In this document: in pieces, positions 16,883 through 25,910 of the stretch | Numbering within the stretch: the first letter of the stretch is position 1 | Layout: the number at the start of each line of letters is the position of its first letter | DNA from: Flavobacteriales bacterium UBA6057 | GTDB taxonomy: Bacteria > Bacteroidota > Bacteroidia > Flavobacteriales_G > Salibacteraceae | Assembly: GCA_002428995.1 (NCBI GenBank) | Contig: DIYJ01000021.1 | Location: 1 to 63,486, forward strand | Length of the DNA: 63,486 nt | Reading direction: 5' to 3' | The notes under the pieces: generated by a model | Told to the model about the DNA's origin: nothing | The model's input: the letters and a program-made list of their open reading frames with translations, nothing else | Databases searched by the model: none | Made by a program: the position numbers and the translations under genes

Positions 16883-19738
16883 ATGAAAAGCAGCACACAT
16901 TTGAATTTCAAGAGAATCCAAAGCAGGTTCTCACTCCTCGTACTAACGATGCTCCTTTGCGCGGTCGGTTTTGCGCAAACCGCTACGCTTTCCGGAACGA
17001 TCTACGATGACGAAACCGGAGAGACACTTCCAGGAGCTACCGTATTCCTGGTTGGAACCTATAAGGGTGCCAGCACAGACATGAACGGTGAATACAAAAT
17101 TGAAGACATCAAGCCGGGCGACTATTCGGTGAAGGTCACCTTCATCGGCTATAGCGACCAGGTGTTTAATGGAATCCGCATCAAAAAGGGCGATCAAAAC
17201 GAGCTCAACGCTCGCATGAAAAGCCGCTCTACTTCCCTTCAGGAAGTCATCGTTGTGGGTGAGCAGATTGTAGACCTTGAAAGTGGGAAGTCGGAGATCA
17301 GCATTTCGCGCGAAGACATCCAGGAAATGGCGGTGCGCGATGTGAAAGACGTGGTGAAAATGCAGGCCGGGGTAAGCGAAAACCCTGATGGTATTCAAAT
17401 CCGCGGAGGTCGTGTGTATGAAACACAGTATGTGGTTGATGGTATTTCTGCTCAGGATCCACTGGCCGGGACAGGCTTCGGGGTGAATGTATCATCTTCT
17501 GCAATCAGCGATGTGACGGTAGTAACCGGTGGAGCCGGTGCGGAGTACGGTGATGGTTCAGCAGGTGTAATCTCCACCAGCATTCGTGAAGGGGGCGACA
17601 AGTTCGAAATGAGCGGCAGCCTCATCACAGATAACTATTTCACCAACCGCAATGAGGGTTCAAGCTGGAACTCAGACATCGTAGAACTAAGTTTGGGAAC
17701 TCCGATCCCCGGAACCAAGAAGAAGCTTACACTTTTTGCCACAGCCAGTGCGAATCTGACGGATGGCTACTACAGACTTCAGGCAGATCAACTCAACAGT
17801 TCGCTCTTTGAAAACAATCCTGATCGCTGGGCTCCACGGCAAGCCAATGCTTGGGCCAACACAGTCAAGTTAGCCTACACGATCCGCCCGGGATTCAAAC
17901 TCTTTTTCACCAATCAGAATTCTCTGAGCATCAACCAAAACACGCGATCGCTGCAGATTGTGGGATTTGATGCGGTGGTTCAGCCTGGATTGCAATATGA
18001 GTTCAGCGAGAACCTGGACAACGCCACGACTTACACCCACAACTCAAACCTGAGTGTTTTGGGTATAAACTACTCCTTCCCGAATAACCGCTGGAACATC
18101 AACACCTCACTCGGCCGTCTCTTCACGAATCTCCGCGCGGATGCAAATGGAAGGCCGTTCAGAACCGAATCGGTGGACCAGATCTTCGACCCTGAATCCA
18201 TCGTCACTGATCCTGTCACCATTTTCAACCCTGGTGATTCCATTGTATTTGTGAATGCACCTTCAGGGCTCATCAACAATGATGGTATTTCAACGCTGTG
18301 GCACGATCACTACGTTCAGGAGTACACGGTAAAAACCAAGGTGAGCTACTACCCTAAGAATGAGGTACACAAGTTTTCCTTTGGCCAGGAGCACAAGGAA
18401 ACGCAGTACCAATGGGTGGATGTGAACCGTCCGTGGGTAGGCGCTCCGATCAGGATCAACGATACTCTTTCTACTCCATCCATCAGCGTGGGGTCCAGCA
18501 ATGACATCTGGGCAGCCAATGCGGCCAGCGGAGGTTTCTTTGTGGAAGACAACATTGTGTATAAAGGCATCAATGCTACGCTTGGTGTTCGCCTGAACTA
18601 TTGGGCATTCGGAACCTTTGTAGACGATGCCATCCAGGATTCAAATGCGATCATCCTCGATGAGGTGCGAAGAGATTATGAAGAACGCACCATCCCAATC
18701 CTGGGTCGCAGATTCCAGGCGCGTGTTCTTCCTCGTTTGAATGTGTCCTTCCCGGTAACAGAAAACATCGTTCTCTACTTCAACTACGGACACAGCATGC
18801 GCGCGCCACACCCTCGCTTTGTGTATGCCGGCCTCGATCCTGTGTATCAGGACCGTGGTTTCTTGTCGCGCATCGGAAACCCAAACCTGAAGCCTGAAAC
18901 CACGGTGGCCTACGAAATGGGAATCAAGGCTCAGGCAAGCCGAAACCTCGGAATCACTTTCACCGCTTTCAACAATGACAAGTACGACTACATCGTCACC
19001 CGAACCATTGTTTTGGAGGACCAAACGGGACGCCTTGTAGACCGCACCACCAGCATCAACCAGGATTACGCAAGGATCATTGGATTGGAACTGGGACTGA
19101 ACTACCGCCTGACCAAGCAGATCAGAACCTTCTTCAACGGAGCTTACCAGGTGGCGACAGGAAAGTCGAATTCTGCTGCTGAATCGCTGCAACAGATTCG
19201 CCAGACAGGCTTTGTCAACACCACCAAAGAACAGTACCTCGCATGGGACCGTCCATGGGATTTGAAAGCAGGCGTGATTCTCGTTCCGGACACCACAAGC
19301 AAAGTATTTGGCGTGAGCTTGAAAGGGTTCAGACTCTTCATCAGCGCTACGTACAAGTCTGGTCTGCGTTACACTCCACATGAATTTGTGGGAACAAACG
19401 ATGTTGGTCGCCCCATCTACCAGCCAATCGTAGACAAGCCATTCTCAGAAATCGGAGAAGCATGGAGCTGGGTAGACATCAAATTGTCGCGCGACATCCT
19501 GTTGAAGAGCGGCCGAGGAATTTCCCTGAGCATTGAAATCAAGAACGTATTTGATCAGAAAAACGCTCAGATCATCAACCCTGTCACCGGCCGGGCATAC
19601 GAGTTTGGTGATCCGGTACCGGAATCATGGAGAGATCTTGCTTACCCTGATCCACTGGACGACAGCGAACCTCCAACAAATCCCGCTCGATTCTTAAACC
19701 CACGTCAAATCCTCTACGGAATATCCTTCAGAATCTAA
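16883..19738 (+). CDS. TonB-dependent receptor with carboxypeptidase-like N-terminal domain
   Basis: 951 aa from the ATG at 16883 (an in-frame GTG lies 9 bases earlier). A signal peptide (about 1-33) precedes a CarboxypepD_reg-like domain (about 36-115; GETLPGATVFL, STDMNGEYKI). The plug domain is at about 125-235 (VKMQAGVSENPDGIQIRGG, YVVDGISAQDPL, GAGAEYGDGSAG), and a 22-strand-type barrel runs to the last residues. Such receptors use TonB energy to move a substrate across the outer membrane. No SusD partner is present. Instead it lies between a surface lipoprotein and a PorV-like barrel, whose ATG overlaps its stop by one base. The substrate is unknown. Confidence 0.9.
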   Translation: MKSSTHLNFKRIQSRFSLLVLTMLLCAVGFAQTATLSGTIYDDETGETLPGATVFLVGTYKGASTDMNGEYKIEDIKPGDYSVKVTFIGYSDQVFNGIRIKKGDQNELNARMKSRSTSLQEVIVVGEQIVDLESGKSEISISREDIQEMAVRDVKDVVKMQAGVSENPDGIQIRGGRVYETQYVVDGISAQDPLAGTGFGVNVSSSAISDVTVVTGGAGAEYGDGSAGVISTSIREGGDKFEMSGSLITDNYFTNRNEGSSWNSDIVELSLGTPIPGTKKKLTLFATASANLTDGYYRLQADQLNSSLFENNPDRWAPRQANAWANTVKLAYTIRPGFKLFFTNQNSLSINQNTRSLQIVGFDAVVQPGLQYEFSENLDNATTYTHNSNLSVLGINYSFPNNRWNINTSLGRLFTNLRADANGRPFRTESVDQIFDPESIVTDPVTIFNPGDSIVFVNAPSGLINNDGISTLWHDHYVQEYTVKTKVSYYPKNEVHKFSFGQEHKETQYQWVDVNRPWVGAPIRINDTLSTPSISVGSSNDIWAANAASGGFFVEDNIVYKGINATLGVRLNYWAFGTFVDDAIQDSNAIILDEVRRDYEERTIPILGRRFQARVLPRLNVSFPVTENIVLYFNYGHSMRAPHPRFVYAGLDPVYQDRGFLSRIGNPNLKPETTVAYEMGIKAQASRNLGITFTAFNNDKYDYIVTRTIVLEDQTGRLVDRTTSINQDYARIIGLELGLNYRLTKQIRTFFNGAYQVATGKSNSAAESLQQIRQTGFVNTTKEQYLAWDRPWDLKAGVILVPDTTSKVFGVSLKGFRLFISATYKSGLRYTPHEFVGTNDVGRPIYQPIVDKPFSEIGEAWSWVDIKLSRDILLKSGRGISLSIEIKNVFDQKNAQIINPVTGRAYEFGDPVPESWRDLAYPDPLDDSEPPTNPARFLNPRQILYGISFRI

Positions 19739-20754
19739 TGAACAGGCTTACAACCATACTACTTTGCCTTGTAGCCGTCATTGGAGTTCAATGGACGGCA
19801 CAGGCTCAGCTGCTACCAAACCTCGGTGGACAGCGCGCTGGTATCTCTACGCATGCGTTTCTGAAATCAGACATCAGTCCACGCTCGATGGCCATGGGAG
19901 GTGCGAACATTGCACTTACGGCCGATGGCATGGCTGCAGCGCACAACCCAGCCCTGATGGCTCAGACAGATGATCTGCACGTCACGCTCAACGACCTGGT
20001 CATTGGAGCAGGCATGCATCAGGCATGGCTCTCCGGTATTTATCCGTTGCAAAACTCCAGCAGCGCGCTTGGCCTCAGCCTGAACTACTTCTCCAGTGGC
20101 GCTATGGAAGTGAGGACGGAATTCCAGCCTCAAGGCACCGGAGAGTATTTCTATGCTAACCAACTAGCCGCTGGCTTGGGCTACTCTAAAGAACTATCTC
20201 AGCGCTTCAGCTTTGGAGCCACATTGAAGCTGGTGAGAGAGCAGTTGGCCCAATACCAAAGCACCACGGTCGCGGCAGATCTTGGATTGCTCTACACCAC
20301 AGATGTCAAGGATCTTAAGTTCGGTATTGTAGTGAAAAACTTCGGTGGTAACTCATCCCTTTCGGGAGATGCATTGGAGGTACCATTCAACCGAACTGCG
20401 GTTTCTGTGGATCAATACACAGTTCCTACCGTATTCAGACTCGGAGCGAGCATGGTTCCATTGAAGTCTGACGACCAATCACTGCTTGTAGCTGTGCAAC
20501 TGGAACACCCCAACGACAACAGCGAAAACCTGAGAATTGGGCTGGAATACGAATTCAAGAAGCTGCTCTATGTAAGACTTGGCTACAAGCTCAACGTGCC
20601 GAATGAGACACTACCAACCATGGGCATTGGCTATAAGGTAAGAGTAGCAAGACACTCGATGATGGTAAACTATGGCGTGAATGTGACCGATCACATTGGC
20701 ACCTTTCATGGCTTCGGCCTTGACCTCGCCCTCAATAGAGACAAACGGGAATGA
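19738..20754 (+). CDS. PorV/PorQ-family outer-membrane barrel
   Basis: 338 aa. A signal peptide (about 1-23, cut near AQA) precedes a family-typical opening: STHAFLKSDISPRSMAMGGA, then ADGMAAAHNPALM, which matches the PorV/PorQ (formerly UPF0164) pattern of GARAMGMGGA and NPA. The rest is barrel-like, ending LGYKLNV, GIGYKV and GFGLDLAL. PorV shuttles T9SS cargo at the outer membrane and PorQ belongs to the attachment complex. This copy is shorter than PorV as I know it and lies in a receptor operon, so it is probably a dedicated paralogue. Start and stop overlap both neighbours, which points to coupled translation. Confidence 0.8.
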   Translation: MNRLTTILLCLVAVIGVQWTAQAQLLPNLGGQRAGISTHAFLKSDISPRSMAMGGANIALTADGMAAAHNPALMAQTDDLHVTLNDLVIGAGMHQAWLSGIYPLQNSSSALGLSLNYFSSGAMEVRTEFQPQGTGEYFYANQLAAGLGYSKELSQRFSFGATLKLVREQLAQYQSTTVAADLGLLYTTDVKDLKFGIVVKNFGGNSSLSGDALEVPFNRTAVSVDQYTVPTVFRLGASMVPLKSDDQSLLVAVQLEHPNDNSENLRIGLEYEFKKLLYVRLGYKLNVPNETLPTMGIGYKVRVARHSMMVNYGVNVTDHIGTFHGFGLDLALNRDKRE

Positions 20755-21944
20755 AACATCTGAGCCACATATGCACAGGCCTGCTTTGCCTGCTGTTCTT
20801 GAGCGGCTGTGAAGGCTTCTTTGGAGAAAAGACAGACATCAGCTTCATCGATGCTCCTGAGTTTCAGAACCGCGATGTAGCCTATGTCCCCATTCTACCA
20901 GTAATAGAAGGGTTTCTGGAACCTACAGATGTTGTGGCTGGCTTTGACGATCTGATGTATGTAGTGGATGCAGGCACAGAAGAGATCATCAGCTTCGATA
21001 AATCCGGGCGTGAATTGGGAAGGTTTCAATTGCCTGGAGTAACAAAAATCGTACAAGACAGAAGGCTTGAAATACTCGCCATCGGCACCTTCGACACGAT
21101 CATTAACTCGACTCCCCATACGCTCAGCACGATCTACCGTCTTGACTTGGCGAGCCCCATGGGATTTGGAATTCAAAACGCAAGGATCAAGAACAAGATC
21201 ATCAACCCCTTCTACTTCAAGAGCAGTTTCAGCACCGCTGATGTTCAGGTAGAATTCACTTCTGTAGATGTGATGGGTGACAATCGCTTCTATGTAACGC
21301 GCACGGGCATCAGAGATAATCCCAGCCAGATCGGTGGCCCGGATGATGCAGTTTTGGTGTTCGATGCAAATGATGAATACGAAACCAACATCTTCATCAC
21401 CACCTCTGTAGGATTCTTCTCTGACTGGTTTCAAACTCCGCTTTGCGTTACCACCTATGCGAAACCTCCTCAGTCGTTTTCTGTGAGCGAAAGCGACAAC
21501 TTCTTCGTCTCGATGGTTCATCCAGAGGTTCCAGTGCTGACGCAATCCATTCAGTTTTTGCAGAGTGAGTTTGGTAGTTCTTACCAAGTGGAGTTCCTCA
21601 GCAACACTGATTCAGCAGAGGCAGATGATTTTCTCTATCGATTGAATCGTTTTGAACGTCCTGTAGACATGACTTTGAGTGGAGACGGAACCAATTACCT
21701 TTTTGTGGTGGACGAAGCGAAAGACTCTGTTTATCAGTTCACCACAAGAGGTTTGGAAGGTGCTGAACCACCACCCGGCTCTTCATCCAATAAAAACGTG
21801 ATCGTATCTTTTGGAGGTACCGGAGAAGGCATTACCCAATTCAGAGACCCGTCAGCTGTAGCCTATGCTGATGCGATTCTGTACGTGGCCGATCGCGGAA
21901 ACGGTCGATTGCTCCGCTATCGACTTACGACTGACTTTGACTAA
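20751..21944 (+). CDS. Lipoprotein with NHL-type beta-propeller
   Basis: 397 aa. The lipobox FLSGC puts the lipid cysteine at residue 20. The mature part has repeated blades of the NHL/six-bladed propeller kind: PTDVVAGFDDLMYVVDAGTEEIISFDKSG, later RPVDMTLSGDGTNYLFVVDEA and RDPSAVAYADAILYVADRGNGRLLRY. Propellers of this kind usually bind a protein or sugar partner rather than catalyse. Its ATG overlaps the stop of the PorV-like gene (ATGA) and the nuclease gene starts 10 bases after it, so it belongs to the same unit. Confidence 0.78.
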   Translation: MKHLSHICTGLLCLLFLSGCEGFFGEKTDISFIDAPEFQNRDVAYVPILPVIEGFLEPTDVVAGFDDLMYVVDAGTEEIISFDKSGRELGRFQLPGVTKIVQDRRLEILAIGTFDTIINSTPHTLSTIYRLDLASPMGFGIQNARIKNKIINPFYFKSSFSTADVQVEFTSVDVMGDNRFYVTRTGIRDNPSQIGGPDDAVLVFDANDEYETNIFITTSVGFFSDWFQTPLCVTTYAKPPQSFSVSESDNFFVSMVHPEVPVLTQSIQFLQSEFGSSYQVEFLSNTDSAEADDFLYRLNRFERPVDMTLSGDGTNYLFVVDEAKDSVYQFTTRGLEGAEPPPGSSSNKNVIVSFGGTGEGITQFRDPSAVAYADAILYVADRGNGRLLRYRLTTDFD

Positions 21945-21954
21945 TTCAACTTTT

Positions 21955-24216
21955 ATGAAATACGCTTCGCTGCTTTTGGCACTGTTAGCGAGCCTGTACG
22001 CAGCTGCGCAGGCGACCTTGCCCACTGATTTCGACTTCGCTACTACTCCTTCCACTCTTCCAACAGGCTGGAGCACCAACACAACTTCGAGCTACTCTTC
22101 GGGCCTTTTGGACAATAACGGAACTACCAGCAGAGCAGGGAAACTCCAGAGCACGGGCCATTTTGTGATGATCGAATTCTTCGATGATCCCGGTAGCGTG
22201 GTTTACAACATTCGATCCTACGGCACGAATACCTTCATGGGCACCTTCATAGTGGAGGAGTCTGTAAACGGAACGAACTGGTCAACGCTGCATAATTTTG
22301 GCAATGGTGATTTCAACGATAGCTGGACCACCTTCACCGAAACCCCAAATCCAGCTTCGCGCTTCATCCGCTTCAACCTGAGCAACAAGGTTTCCGGAAC
22401 CAACGTAGGGTTGGACGATGTGAGCATTTCTGCCTTCACCCCGATGAATGAAGAAATCAACGTGGTCTACAACGGTGCAAATGCGCCCAGTGGAACGGCC
22501 ATCCAGTTCGCCTCCTCCGTTGGAACTACGCTGGATGTCAAACTTGGAGTCGAGAACCTTGGTACTTCAGGCACACTGCAAATTGGCGCGATCACATTTT
22601 CGGGAAATGCCGCAGGTGACTATTCTGTAGCATCAGCTCCCAGCAGCATTGGGCCAAGCAGTTCAGATACTGTTGTGGTTACTTTCGATCCCTCTGCGAC
22701 TGGAAATCGCTATGCAACCATCAACATTACGAACAGCGATGCCAATGAAGATCCTTACATCCTGAACCTCGAAGGCATTGGAGGAAGCACTTCCAGCGAA
22801 CCCTCAGCGAGCCCTTCTTCTCTGAGCTGGATTCACCAAAAAACCTACCGACTGACCGGATCCTTTTCAACCTCAGATGCTGAGAACTATCTGGTGCTCT
22901 TCAGTAAGTCTCCGATCACTGCGGTTCCACAGGATGGCACGGGTTACGAATTAGGTCAGGGCTTTGGTGGAGCAAAAGTGGCACATGCGGGCCCAGGAAG
23001 CCAGTTTGAGATTCGCGAGTCGGTTGCTGACGAAGTATTCCACATCCGCGTTTTTGGATACAATGGAACAGGGCAGTTTGCCAACTATCGCACGGGTGAT
23101 CCGCTCATAGATAGTGTGCAGACTCCAGAGGCGACCATGGAAAACTCCAACTACTACCAAGGCGTTGACCCACTTCAATCCACCTTTGTACAGGACTTGC
23201 ACGGAACCATTAATCCTCATTCCGTTCGCTTCTACTCCAACTACGGACCAGACATGGTACCGAAGTTCCTTGCGCGAGACACGACCAATGGTCAGAAGGT
23301 GATTACCGGTGTTTACTCAAGCGAACAAGTAGTTTACGATCCACCATTTGGCTGGCCAGAAACCGGCATGAACCGTGAGCACACGCTTCCAGCTAGCTGG
23401 ATGCCAAGCGCTGGCAACCAGGGAACGCCTGAATATCAGGATTTTCATCACCTCTTTCCTACGATCTCCACAACGAACAGTCAGCGTAGCAACCATCCGC
23501 TGGGTGAAGTTGTGAATGTCACCAATAGCTACATGGAAGGCAAGGTTGGAACGGATGCGAATGGCAATACAGTCTATGAACCGTGGGATGCGCAAAAAGG
23601 CGATGCCGCTCGTGCCATTATGTACATGCAGACAGCTTACCACAATGCCGGTGGCGGCAGCAGCTGGGGCTTGAATTCCTTGAACTCAAATGGTCCCAAT
23701 CAGGATGTAGACGTACTGTTGCAATGGCACTATAATGATCTGCCATCTGCTTTTGAGCATGCTCGCAACGACTTCATCGACAGCCTTCAGAAAAACCGAA
23801 ATCCATTTGTTGACAGTGCACACTGGGTGTGTTACATCGACTTCGAAACGATGTCCTACAAGAGCAGTCCCGATTCTGCATGCCTGGCTGCCACCATGAT
23901 GACCGGCCCTGGACAAGACACCACCATTGTGCCAACCGACACTACAGATTCCACCATTGGGATCTACACCCACTCCGATACTCGCGATTGGAGGGTTTTC
24001 CCAAATCCGGCTTCTGAGTTGCTCCACATCCAATCGGATGTATTCCAGGAATTCGATTACGAAATCATCAGCATGGAAGGTAAGTCTGTGAAACTGGGAA
24101 CCAGCAGAGCGTCAGAGCAGCTTTCTGTAGCCGACATCGAACCCGGAATCTACATTCTACGTATTTCGGCTGTCGCTAAAGCAGAGCCTCATTTCTTGCG
24201 ACTTGTGATCCAATAG
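21955..24216 (+). CDS. Secreted endonuclease I family nuclease with T9SS type A sorting domain
   Basis: 753 aa from the ATG at 21955, which starts a clean signal peptide (about 1-18). An N-terminal beta domain (about 22-160) is followed by a choice-of-anchor-D-like Ig domain (about 165-280). The endonuclease I domain (about 420-640) has the family core NREHTLPASW (about 470-480, with the catalytic His), DFHHLFPT, and NSQRSNHPLGEV. The C-terminus (from about 680; VFPNPASELLHI ... GIYILRIS) is a type A sorting domain. It should cut DNA or RNA outside the cell or on its surface, perhaps for phosphate or nucleotide feeding. It is the last gene of the 10738 unit. Confidence 0.88.
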   Translation: MKYASLLLALLASLYAAAQATLPTDFDFATTPSTLPTGWSTNTTSSYSSGLLDNNGTTSRAGKLQSTGHFVMIEFFDDPGSVVYNIRSYGTNTFMGTFIVEESVNGTNWSTLHNFGNGDFNDSWTTFTETPNPASRFIRFNLSNKVSGTNVGLDDVSISAFTPMNEEINVVYNGANAPSGTAIQFASSVGTTLDVKLGVENLGTSGTLQIGAITFSGNAAGDYSVASAPSSIGPSSSDTVVVTFDPSATGNRYATINITNSDANEDPYILNLEGIGGSTSSEPSASPSSLSWIHQKTYRLTGSFSTSDAENYLVLFSKSPITAVPQDGTGYELGQGFGGAKVAHAGPGSQFEIRESVADEVFHIRVFGYNGTGQFANYRTGDPLIDSVQTPEATMENSNYYQGVDPLQSTFVQDLHGTINPHSVRFYSNYGPDMVPKFLARDTTNGQKVITGVYSSEQVVYDPPFGWPETGMNREHTLPASWMPSAGNQGTPEYQDFHHLFPTISTTNSQRSNHPLGEVVNVTNSYMEGKVGTDANGNTVYEPWDAQKGDAARAIMYMQTAYHNAGGGSSWGLNSLNSNGPNQDVDVLLQWHYNDLPSAFEHARNDFIDSLQKNRNPFVDSAHWVCYIDFETMSYKSSPDSACLAATMMTGPGQDTTIVPTDTTDSTIGIYTHSDTRDWRVFPNPASELLHIQSDVFQEFDYEIISMEGKSVKLGTSRASEQLSVADIEPGIYILRISAVAKAEPHFLRLVIQ

Positions 24217-24312
24217 GCTGCCCGGAAACTGAAAATTTCCGATCAAGTTTGTCGAGGTTCGCAGAGTTTTGCTTTGCTTTAGGACCTGATTCGGCTGACT
24301 AACTAACCTACT

Positions 24313-25842
24313 TTGAAAACCACTGGGAAACTACTTATCGCTCTGTTTCTGGCTTTGCCATTGTTTTCGGTTGGGCAACAAGCCATCGTTACGCTGGATG
24401 GTAAAACTGACGGAGATTCCATCACAATTGTAGAATTAAGGCGAGCCAAAGGGATTTTGGTGAGGTCTATCGATAGCGACAACCTCTATCGTATTCGCAA
24501 CTACACAGTCACTGCCAAGCGAAACTCCTCCAAGCGAGGCTACTCTGAACCCGTGTTCAAACAAGAAGATGCCCTCTTCGACCACGAGCTCATGAACTTC
24601 ATTGTCAACAGGCTTCAAGTCGGTGACTTTCTGGATATCACAGATGTGAAAGCAGTAGACAGTAGTGGACTGGAAGCATTTGTGCAAGACATCCGGTTGG
24701 TGGTGAAAGCAGAACCCTGGATAGCACCCAAGTTCCTGGCATCCTACCATATGGCGTGTCCAAATGGCATCCGCAATGATCGTACAGAAGAACTTCTGAA
24801 TGTAAGATCTGGGACTGTTTCGCTGGAAGAGCTGAAGAATTCCTCTCGACTCTTGCTCTGGGACAAGGATATGGATCGTCCCGGATTTAAGATCGAGCAC
24901 TTTAACCTGACCATCAAACGCGGAATCGGCAAAAGCACCATTCAGTTTTCCTCAGATTCAGCTGAATTTTCCGATAAGCTCACCAGCTTCATTCGCGACC
25001 ACCTGGAAAATGGAGATGAACTCCGCTTTAGTGATATCAAAGTCGGTGTGGACAGCACTTCCTACATCGTTCCCGGTCTTCGGTTGATTGTAGATGCTCC
25101 ATTCTATGCAGATGTTGAAACCCGAACATTCATCTCGGTAAAAGGCCGGATTGTGACGGACAACGAAGAAAAAACCGGGATTCCGAACTTGACGGTCACC
25201 ATTTTAGTGGATGATAAGGACTACCGTTACCGCGCTGAGTGCGATAAAAATGGAGGTTTTGTGGTAGACGAATTGCTACAGGGAAGCAACTACAAATTCG
25301 AGGTAGAAAGCACCGAGGAAGTTCCTGAAGGCACCGCGCTTATGCTTTTGAATCAGCAGGGATTTGCCGTGAAGCAACTCTCGGTTGGTGAGGTCACGAG
25401 TGTTTCAGATGAGGAACTGGATGTGTTGGACCAGCGATATGCGCTGAACAACCTCAGCCTCGATTCGCTGATCGATAACAAGACCGCAGAAATGCCCTTC
25501 AGTCTTCACCTCAACTTTTCAAATAGTGATGAGCTGCTGAGGAATTCAAAGCAGGAAGTGGTGAAAGTGATCAACTTTCTGAAGATGAATCCAGACTACC
25601 ATGTTGATTTTGTGGTCTACACGGACACGCGCGGAAATGACATGGTGAACATTCTGGTCACCGAACAAAGGGCTTATAAAATCACCAACTTCATGCTGAA
25701 ACACGGCATCAGCTATGACCGGATCAGCTATTCCGGAGGTGGTGAAGCCAAGATCATAAACCACTGCAGAAACGATGTGGAGTGCACCGAAAAGGAGCAC
25801 CAGGTAAATAGACGAATCGAGTTTTTGCTTTACAAGTCTTGA
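24313..25842 (+). CDS. Tandem GldM-C-like domains fused to a carboxypeptidase-regulatory-like domain and OmpA
   Basis: 509 aa from a TTG start directly before a signal peptide (about 1-21). Two related beta domains follow (about 25-135 and 140-262). Each has the order G-x-LVRSID or SRLLLWDKD, then YTVTAKR or FNLTIKR, then LMNFIVNRLQVGDFLDITDVK or LTSFIRDHLENGDELRFSDIK. That order resembles the C-terminal domains of the T9SS/gliding motor protein GldM. A CNA-B/carboxypeptidase-regulatory-like domain follows (about 273-345; GIPNLTVTILVDD), then an OmpA peptidoglycan-binding domain (about 395-509; VDFVVYTDTRGNDMVN, VNRRIEF). I infer a periplasmic protein tying a T9SS-like partner to the cell wall. 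The GldM likeness is by eye and needs a profile search. Confidence 0.72.
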   Translation: MKTTGKLLIALFLALPLFSVGQQAIVTLDGKTDGDSITIVELRRAKGILVRSIDSDNLYRIRNYTVTAKRNSSKRGYSEPVFKQEDALFDHELMNFIVNRLQVGDFLDITDVKAVDSSGLEAFVQDIRLVVKAEPWIAPKFLASYHMACPNGIRNDRTEELLNVRSGTVSLEELKNSSRLLLWDKDMDRPGFKIEHFNLTIKRGIGKSTIQFSSDSAEFSDKLTSFIRDHLENGDELRFSDIKVGVDSTSYIVPGLRLIVDAPFYADVETRTFISVKGRIVTDNEEKTGIPNLTVTILVDDKDYRYRAECDKNGGFVVDELLQGSNYKFEVESTEEVPEGTALMLLNQQGFAVKQLSVGEVTSVSDEELDVLDQRYALNNLSLDSLIDNKTAEMPFSLHLNFSNSDELLRNSKQEVVKVINFLKMNPDYHVDFVVYTDTRGNDMVNILVTEQRAYKITNFMLKHGISYDRISYSGGGEAKIINHCRNDVECTEKEHQVNRRIEFLLYKS

Positions 25843-25910
25843 TAAAATCTTCTTGTAAGATTATTGTTGAGCCGGACAACCTTATCTTAGCGATTCAGTC
25901 TACAGAGTGT

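Noticed and set aside
18641..19381. 246-aa open frame on the minus strand inside the TonB receptor
   Set aside because: Antisense to a well-conserved barrel region, with no start context, motif or spacing to neighbours.
10738..24216. Polysaccharide utilisation locus
   Set aside because: No SusD, glycoside hydrolase, sulfatase or polysaccharide lyase is present; the only enzyme recognised is a nuclease.
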